Shown: positions 58,299 to 64,000 of the stretch, one piece after another
Layout: each line of letters begins with the position of its first letter
Position numbering within the stretch: position 1 is the first letter of the stretch
From: CAVZLD01 sp963776055
GTDB lineage: Bacteria; Planctomycetota; Planctomycetia; Pirellulales; Pirellulaceae
NCBI GenBank assembly: GCA_963776055.1
Contig: CAVZLD010000013.1
Location: 124,001-188,000 of the forward strand
Reading direction: 5' to 3'
DNA: 64,000 bases
Made by a program: the position numbers and the translations under genes
Notes under the pieces: model-generated
What the model saw: only the letters and a program-made list of their open reading frames with translations
Told to the model about the DNA's origin: nothing
Database searches by the model: none

Positions 58299-58379
58299 TG
58301 CGTGTCGCACGGACATGTCGCGTTTGTGACGATGTTTCTTTCGAGCAGAAAGGGCGACGAGACACTACAGGGAAATGCT
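58296..58379 (+). repeat. Dispersed repeat family 1, copy B, supplying a stop codon
   Basis: Starts at the TAG of the MBL-fold gene (TAGTGCGTGTCGCAC, 58296-58310) and runs about 84 bases, matching copy A at 41333-41416 in the same orientation. Both contain cgagcagaaagggcgac. The first 15 bases plus the preceding C are identical to the polA stop region, in the same orientation relative to the gene. Confidence 0.75.
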
Positions 58380-58434
58380 GCGCGGTCAGTCCGGAGGTCT
58401 TGCGCAGTTGGAGTCCGTTGCAACTGCCGACGCT

Positions 58435-61400
58435 TCACTCCGGGCACACCAGAGGCGTCCAATGAACGTCAGTCCGCGTGTGCAAATGGGCAACCAGATC
58501 GGCACAATCGGGGCGTGACCGAATCAGGTTGGAAGCAACGTTCACCAGGGGAATCTGCTCGACCTCGTAGCACATCACGACGTCGCCCCGCGTGGCTTGA
58601 ACGATCGATGGATTTTCATTGAACTGCCCTTCCAGGCATCTTCGGATCTGCTCCATCGACGATTGCTCCGGAATTGCGACCAGAAGCCGCGACGCGCCAC
58701 CGCAACGGGTGAGCAGTCGCGGAGTCGCGGATTCCAGCTCGCGCTGCACCCACGCCGAGATGTTCTTGTCGCTCACATGCGAGTCACGAAATAGTTGCTC
58801 CAAGTCGATGCCACGTAGCTGGTCTCGTACAACAACGCGGGCAACTCGCAGAATCAGCGATTCGACGGAAGTTTGGCCATAACCACCATCGCGTTGCAGA
58901 ACTTCGCGCAAACTAGAGGATGTGCTTGCCAGTTCTCGCTGCAGCTGCTGGTCCACGAGTTCTCGCAGACGGGGCAGATCACCGGTGATTTGCCGGAGCA
59001 TCAAGCTGGATACCAGTCGTTGTTCGTCGCTGACGCTGTAGCACGCCGTCGCGCTGCTCATCGACGAATTGGCTTTGAAATCGGTTCGCCATCTGAGCGA
59101 AACCTTGCTGCACCTCGACAATCACCGTTTCCTGATCCTTGATTTGATCCTGCAATCGAACGTAGAATCGCTTCGCGTAGCTCGTCAACAACTCTTGCCG
59201 ACGCACCGTCGCGTAACGAGTGATTGCGTCGGCGAGCACCGCCTGATGTTGGCCTAGTGCTTGGGGGTCCTTGGGCAAGGAGGTCGACGCCCGAACAATC
59301 TCTTCGATCGCTTGGAGTTCGGCGCGCGTTTGTTGATGGGCTTCCGTCGCACCCTGCACGAGTTCATCCAACTGATTCAGCAATTGCGACAGTTGGCACT
59401 GCGTCTGGGAAACGCGGCGGCCCGGTCGGTCCATCCCGGCCCAGATGAAGTTATCCAATCGCGAGGTGGCCTCCGCCAGAGCATCTTGGGTCACAGACTC
59501 GAGAGCTTCACGAAAACTCAACTGCGGTGTCAGCGGACCGTCGGTTGCAGAGATCCCCAGAGCTTGATCGAGTGCCGCTTCGAGACTGCGGAACAGCGCC
59601 TCCGACTTTCCTTCCACCACCAACGTCCTGGCGGCATCCCGTAGCGGCTGGACGGTGCGTTCCAACCATTTGTCCGGAGTCTCCTGAATCTGTTGATCCA
59701 CTCCTGTGGCCAAGCGTTGCACGAGTGTCGGGATGGCAATCTGCCCATCGCGTACAAGATCATCCACCTGCTGTTTGATCTCTACGACGTGGACTTCCTG
59801 TTCCACCGGTTCAACCCACCGATTCACCACGTGATGTGCAACGATCGAAACGGGCATCGTTGCGACGTCACCCACGACGGACGCCGTCTGACTGATGCCG
59901 AGAGTTCGAACCATCATGTGTTCCGATAGTTCTTCACACTCGTGAACGGTTTCGAAGAATCTCTGACAGCGAGTCGCCGTATTAAGATATAGGTATTCGG
60001 CCAAACCACCGGTGGCCGCTTCGAATTCGTCTTGCGACAGATCTTCGCCAAGATCAACGAGGTAGGTCTGCGAGAAGGTCGGGTCGCCGTCCAGTAAGGG
60101 CGGCAAACCGCAAGTTTCATCACCGGGGTAGCCACTTATTTGCGAGAAGTGGTGCAATTCACTCAGGCAGGAATACGTGTTGATGACGGTCAAATCACGT
60201 TCCGTCGCCGTACGTCCCGTGGAGAAGACCAGCAAACCGATCACGTTGTCATCGCTGAATCCGCCTTCGAGCAACGCGGACCGAACAGCATAGGCCATAT
60301 CCAGGACCATGCCGCTGCCGACACCGCCCGCGATCGAAGCGACCAACACGACCCGAGGCGACTCCGCCGGGTCCAACTCGACCGTCTCCGCAGTGGCCGC
60401 CAGAGCTTCCGGCCGAGTGATCTGCTCCAGGGCCCGATGCAACTCTTCGAACACTTTCTCGTGATGATCGGCGAATGCCAAGCGTCCCAGCGGACGAATC
60501 CCCTCCGTCTGTAGACTTCGCGGCACATTGTAAATCCAGCGGCGACTCAGCCAATTCAAGTGCATCGTCGCATCCCGCCGGTACTCCTCGGGCTTTCGAA
60601 GAGGAACCGGCATGATTTCGCTGTGGCGGAGCGTGCTGTTTCCCTCACCGCTAATGGCGGCCGAAAGATCGCGATAGTCCGTATCGACACACAGCATCCG
60701 CAGAGCCGGCAGGGAATCATCGTCGCCAAACCGTTCTCGAAAACGTCGCCGCAATTGGCGAAGGATCGTTGTCGCGGTTTGCCCAATCCCCAAGAACAGA
60801 GTCGGATGCAAGGCACTCGGTTGATCGCCGTCGGCAACGGCTGCCAGCTTGCGAATCGCATGCGCTTGCGGTCCCCCCACCGCGGTGCTATTGGAAATCA
60901 CAAGTGTCGCGCAAGGTGTGTCGATCTGGTTTTCCCCGACCGTTGCGGGCACCGACTTTCCGCGATTGGCGCGCGAGCGGCGGACCGAGCGCGGCGCGCG
61001 GCCGGCCAGGTCATCCATCAGGGATCGGCAATTGGGATATCGTAACGACGGTGACTTCGATAGTGCCCGCAGAATCACCGGTTGGTCGCCACGCGGTAAA
61101 GTGCTTAATTGGGGTCGCCCCTGCAGGTGTTGCGCCGCCAACTGGGCCGCTGTCGTTCCGGGAAACGGCCGCGTTCCGGTAAGCATCTCGTGGTAGACGA
61201 TCGCGAGACTGTATTGGTCGCTCGACTTGGAGGGTTGGCCATCGAACAACTCGGGCGGCGCATACGTGGGGGTCAAACCCGCCATCATCGACTGCGTTGT
61301 ATTCTGAACATCTTTCACCAATCCGAAGTCGCCAACCTTGATGTGACCACCGACGAGTAACAGGTTTTCCGGTTTGATGTCCAAGTGCTGGAGCGAATGC

Positions 61401-61798
61401 GAATCGCTGATGAAGTCCAAAACATCGGCGGCATCGGAAAGATACCGAATGAGTTCCTCGCGGGGAATTCCCGGGAACCCCCGCGCGCGGCACTCCTCAA
61501 ACTGCTCCTTGAGACTTTTCTCGGCCAGTTCGGTGATGACCACCAGACGTCCTTCCACAACTTCGATCCGTTCCAGGGACAACAGGAACGCATGCCGCAC
61601 TTCCTTGATCCGGTCCAATGACTTCAGCTCTCGCTGCGCCCGGTTTTCATCGTGGTAGCCGTAGATGATCTTCAACGCCTTGAAGATGCCGCCGGGCGCT
61701 TCCGCTTTCCAAACTTCCCCATAACCGCCGGCCCCGATACGTTCCTTGAGAACATATCCCAGGACGGACTCGATCGAACTAGCTTCTTTTAAGGTCAT
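58435..61798 (-). CDS. Ser/Thr protein kinase fused to a tubulin/FtsZ-like GTPase domain, one frameshift
   Basis: About 1,120 residues. Residues 15-270: Hanks-type kinase with glycine loop IGAGGYGEVW, Lys43, catalytic loop LQHLDIKPENLL (Arg of HRD replaced by Leu), DFG at 157-159 and APPE. Residues 271-330: basic linker. From about 333: a tubulin-like (Tubulin_2-type) domain, TLFLGIGQTATTILRQLRRR with a strand/turn like the FtsZ N-terminus, CVDTDYRDL, and the nucleotide signature SIAGGVGSGMVLDM at 488-501. The C-terminal 400 residues are helical with coiled-coil stretches. The frame changes near 59045 and the end is HWTPLVCPE. No membrane span was seen. The AAA+ gene lies 160 bases upstream on the same strand, so the two are likely cotranscribed. 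Confidence 0.87.
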
Positions 61799-61960
61799 CT
61801 TGAGAGGCTTCGCGCGGTAAGAATGCTTGTGATTGACAATTTCCCACCCAAGTCTAGCACTCACTTAGCGGATCGGATCCGCTACCCAGCTCGACAGGAT
61901 CTGTCGGTCGTGCATGTCAGTCGACCACGACCACCTGGCGTTGGGTTGCGACGAATGCGC

Positions 61961-63298
61961 TCAATTCGCCAGTGGATCTTTCAATACCACCGTGAAGTAG
62001 CTGCGGACGACGCGGTCGAAGTATTCATCGTTCATCGCCATCGGCAACTCGTTGTAGGCACAATAGTTCCGCACCTGACTCAGCAGGTCACGAGGGTGAC
62101 AGCGTCGCATCGGGCGGCCGGTGGAACGGTAATGCTTCTCCAACAGATTCTCCACGACCTCCGCCTGGTATTCGCACGAAAAGACATCCGCGTAGATCTG
62201 AAACAGCCGGTGGAATTCCGCCTCGGAAGGGTCACCGATTTCGATCTTGTAGGGGATGCGTCGCAAAAACGCCTCATCGACAAGATCCTCCGGAGCGAGG
62301 TTCGTGGAGAAAATGATCAATTGCTCAAACGGGACCTGGATCTTCTTACCGGTCGGCAGTGTCAGGAAGTCGACGCGACTTTCCAGCGGCACGATCCAGC
62401 GATTCAGCAACGCCGCCGGTTCGATTCGTTGTCGGCCAAAGTCATCGATCAGCAGGCAACCACAGTTACTGCGGAGCTGGACAGGAGCTTCGCTTAGATT
62501 GCTGTGGGGATCATGACGAATCTCGAGGCTATCCAGCGTCAGTTCGCCACCGACCACCACCGTCGGTCGGCGGATTTTGATCCACCGTCGGTCATACGAC
62601 GAAGACTTGATCAGACTGGAATCTTCGGAAGAATCGGCCTGATGAACAGCGGCATCGTACAGCTTGATGATCTGCCCATCCTCGATCAGACAATGCGGAA
62701 TCCAAATGCGTTGCCCGAAGCACATCGTGATCCGTTTCGCCAGCGTCGATTTCCCGTTGCCTGGTTCGCCATAGAGGAAGAGACCGGCCCCGGAATTGAT
62801 GGCGGGCCCAAGAGTCTCGAAGAGTCCTTCGTCAATCGACACATTCTCGAAGGCACTGCGGAGCTGTTCTCGCTTGGGAGACTCCGCCCGGATCGTCTGG
62901 GCCTCGGTGGACAGGATGTAATCCATCAAGGGCACCGGTGCTGGGCCGACGTAGGCGCAGGCATCCATCGCCGCTTGGGCCCATTCGCGTCCTTCTTCCG
63001 TCAAGCCGTAGTTGTAATCATTGAAGGGGGCCGAACCGCGATGCACGATGATCTGCCGCGAACGTAAGGATTGCAGGACGTCGTCAAGGATCCGAAAAGG
63101 CAGGCAGATCTGTTCCGCCAGTCGACGGCCCGTGCTGCCGCCGCTCAGCAAGATCTGCTTGCACACAAGCGACTCGATCATCGTAATCGACAAACCCGTT
63201 TCCTGCAGGCTTGCCGGCTCCGCAGGTCGATAACTTTCGTCGGCAAGGATCGCCGCCAAGAGTCCATCGCGAGCGAGACTGGCGGTTGCGTTAGACAT
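61961..63298 (-). CDS. AAA+ ATPase with N-terminal winged-helix domain
   Basis: Intact, 445 residues. ATG 63298. Residues about 35-115 form a helical, winged-helix-like domain (LRSRQIIVHRGSAPFNDYNY, YGLTEEGREWA). ATPase core: Walker A GEPGNGKS at 177-184, Walker B CLLIDDFG, sensor 1 IIFSTNLAPE, and arginine-finger region DEAFLRRIPYKIEI. The C-terminal helical lid includes GRPMRRCHPRDLLSQVRNY. Not close to MoxR or FtsH in motif detail; I cannot name a family. No membrane span. Its place directly upstream of the kinase-tubulin gene suggests it remodels or loads that protein (inference). Confidence 0.87.
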   Translation of the reverse strand: MSNATASLARDGLLAAILADESYRPAEPASLQETGLSITMIESLVCKQILLSGGSTGRRLAEQICLPFRILDDVLQSLRSRQIIVHRGSAPFNDYNYGLTEEGREWAQAAMDACAYVGPAPVPLMDYILSTEAQTIRAESPKREQLRSAFENVSIDEGLFETLGPAINSGAGLFLYGEPGNGKSTLAKRITMCFGQRIWIPHCLIEDGQIIKLYDAAVHQADSSEDSSLIKSSSYDRRWIKIRRPTVVVGGELTLDSLEIRHDPHSNLSEAPVQLRSNCGCLLIDDFGRQRIEPAALLNRWIVPLESRVDFLTLPTGKKIQVPFEQLIIFSTNLAPEDLVDEAFLRRIPYKIEIGDPSEAEFHRLFQIYADVFSCEYQAEVVENLLEKHYRSTGRPMRRCHPRDLLSQVRNYCAYNELPMAMNDEYFDRVVRSYFTVVLKDPLAN

Positions 63299-63603
63299 GG
63301 TCGTCACCGTTGCGTTGGAGGCTCTTTTCCCGCCAATCCGGGTCATGCAATTCTCATCGGGGAGGCGACTGCGTGTGCCTTTCGCTACGCATCGAGCCAC
63401 CTGCAGATCCGACAAAGTTCCCTAAGAGAGTTAGCTCATGCGCACGGTACGTAGGCCGAGTTGGTGGGAGGTCATTCGGTCAGAAAGTCCTAGTCTCCCA
63501 GCGATTTAAATGCTAAGAGAACTAAAGGTGGCATCTGGTACGTTCATTCCGCCCACTGGCGGACGAAGCGAAGGCATGGGTGCCTGGCCGGTGAGTCTAA
63601 AGT
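63299..63603. other. Divergent control region between the AAA+ and FHA genes
   Basis: 305 bases between divergent genes. It contains two similar direct repeats, ctaagagagttag near 63422 and gctaagagaactaa near 63512, and an AT-rich gatttaaatgc patch near 63501 that could be a -10 region for the FHA gene. No coding sequence seen. Confidence 0.4.
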
Positions 63604-64000
63604 ATGAGTGCTGTGCAGGAGATACCGAGTCACGGACTGGCGCTGAAAGCCTCCGTCTGGTTCTTCGCCGGCCAAGTCGACGAATCGGAACCGGTGCGGC
63701 ACGTGCCAATCCGCTCGACACCTTTCCGAATAGGACGCCGCAGCGACCTCCCGCTAACGCTGCCCTGCAACTGTGTGTCCAAGGATCACGCCGAGCTGTT
63801 CGACTCTGACAACGCTCTGTGGCTTCGTGATCTGGGCAGCACCAACGGCACGTATGTCAACGGTGAACGGATTCAGGGCGAAGTCCGACTGAAGGAAGGT
63901 GACATTGTCCAGTTCGCCACGGTTGTCTTTCGAGTCGGGCGGGAAGAACAGTTAAACACGGAAGGTGGAACGACGCACGAAGACGCCTGCGACCGAGCCT
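63604..64000 (+). CDS. FHA-domain protein, cut by the right window edge
   Basis: Open from ATG 63604 to the end of the window (132 codons seen). FHA (phosphothreonine-binding) domain at about residues 35-115: PFRIGRRSDLPLTLP, with the core Gly44-Arg45, VSKDHAELF (Ser59 and His62 of the SxxH motif) and LRDLGSTNGTYVNGERI (Asn81-Gly82), then GDIVQFATVVFRV. All phosphopeptide-binding residues are kept. The domain following is outside the window; similar planctomycete FHA proteins often carry an EAL or other signalling output. Divergent from the AAA+/kinase-tubulin operon, it is a natural candidate reader of the kinase's phosphorylation. Confidence 0.88.
   Translation, partial: MSAVQEIPSHGLALKASVWFFAGQVDESEPVRHVPIRSTPFRIGRRSDLPLTLPCNCVSKDHAELFDSDNALWLRDLGSTNGTYVNGERIQGEVRLKEGDIVQFATVVFRVGREEQLNTEGGTTHEDACDRA

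Noticed and set aside
1..64000. tRNA, rRNA, CRISPR array, toxin-antitoxin or complete IS element
   Set aside because: No cloverleaf-like sequence, spaced direct repeats, small paired toxin genes or transposase motifs were recognised on either strand.

Overview
The window looks like a GC-rich chromosome segment of a member of the Planctomycetota, most likely Pirellulales. The grounds are a cytochrome-type PSCyt1/DUF1549/LamG/DUF1553 giant protein followed directly by a DUF1501 protein and a DUF1080 protein, several Tat-exported Gfo/Idh/MocA oxidoreductases, a type I sulfatase, and a large Ser/Thr kinase fusion. About 45 protein genes are present on both strands. I saw no rRNA, tRNA, CRISPR array, complete insertion sequence or prophage.

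Quality warning. Roughly twenty genes carry one or more frame changes although the protein continues intact in the next frame. Citrate synthase is one of them. The first 1.7 kb is worst, while several long genes (polA, the NuoE-NuoF fusion, ATP-grasp, methyltransferases) are uninterrupted. This pattern fits indel errors in the assembly better than gene decay, so broken genes are annotated as one CDS from first start to true stop.

Layout. 1-8440: end of a glycyl radical enzyme, two Gfo/Idh oxidoreductases, a sulfatase, a Tat-exported DUF362 protein and a Tat-exported aldo/keto reductase. 8501-13292: a modular corrinoid methyl-transfer set (Zn homocysteine-type methyltransferase, two UroD-fold methyltransferases, a free-standing corrinoid protein on the opposite strand, and a free-standing MetH-type reactivation domain), followed by an HMGL-like aldolase. 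14775-27134 (minus): one tightly packed nine-gene operon with two PQQ-type beta-propellers, an NHL propeller, a small Cys-rich membrane protein, NapG/NapH-like ferredoxin and membrane ferredoxin proteins, a NuoE-NuoF-ferredoxin fusion, a 2Fe-2S/GltD-like flavoprotein and a membrane GDPD. 27485-34779: sugar isomerase, deoC, pectate-lyase-fold protein, coiled-coil membrane protein, agarase-like glycosidase and another Gfo/Idh. 34791-39061 (minus): citrate synthase, then the alpha-E/circularly permuted ATP-grasp pair. 39760-46000: a degenerate YdjC-type deacetylase, a Tyr/Asn-rich lipoprotein, an EEP nuclease/phosphatase, a DCC thioredoxin-like protein, a sigma-70 factor and a 2-Cys peroxiredoxin, with dispersed repeats between them. 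46128-52765: Gfo/Idh, PSCyt1-DUF1549-LamG-DUF1553, DUF1501, DUF1080. 52887-58298: polA, SMP-30 lactonase, MBL-fold hydrolase. 58435-64000: a protein kinase fused to a tubulin/FtsZ-like GTPase, an AAA+ ATPase, and a divergent FHA-domain gene cut by the right edge.

The best candidates for undescribed biology are the nine-gene redox operon, the kinase-tubulin/AAA+/FHA cluster, the split corrinoid system, and a repeat family in which an identical 16-base sequence supplies the stop codon of two unrelated genes.
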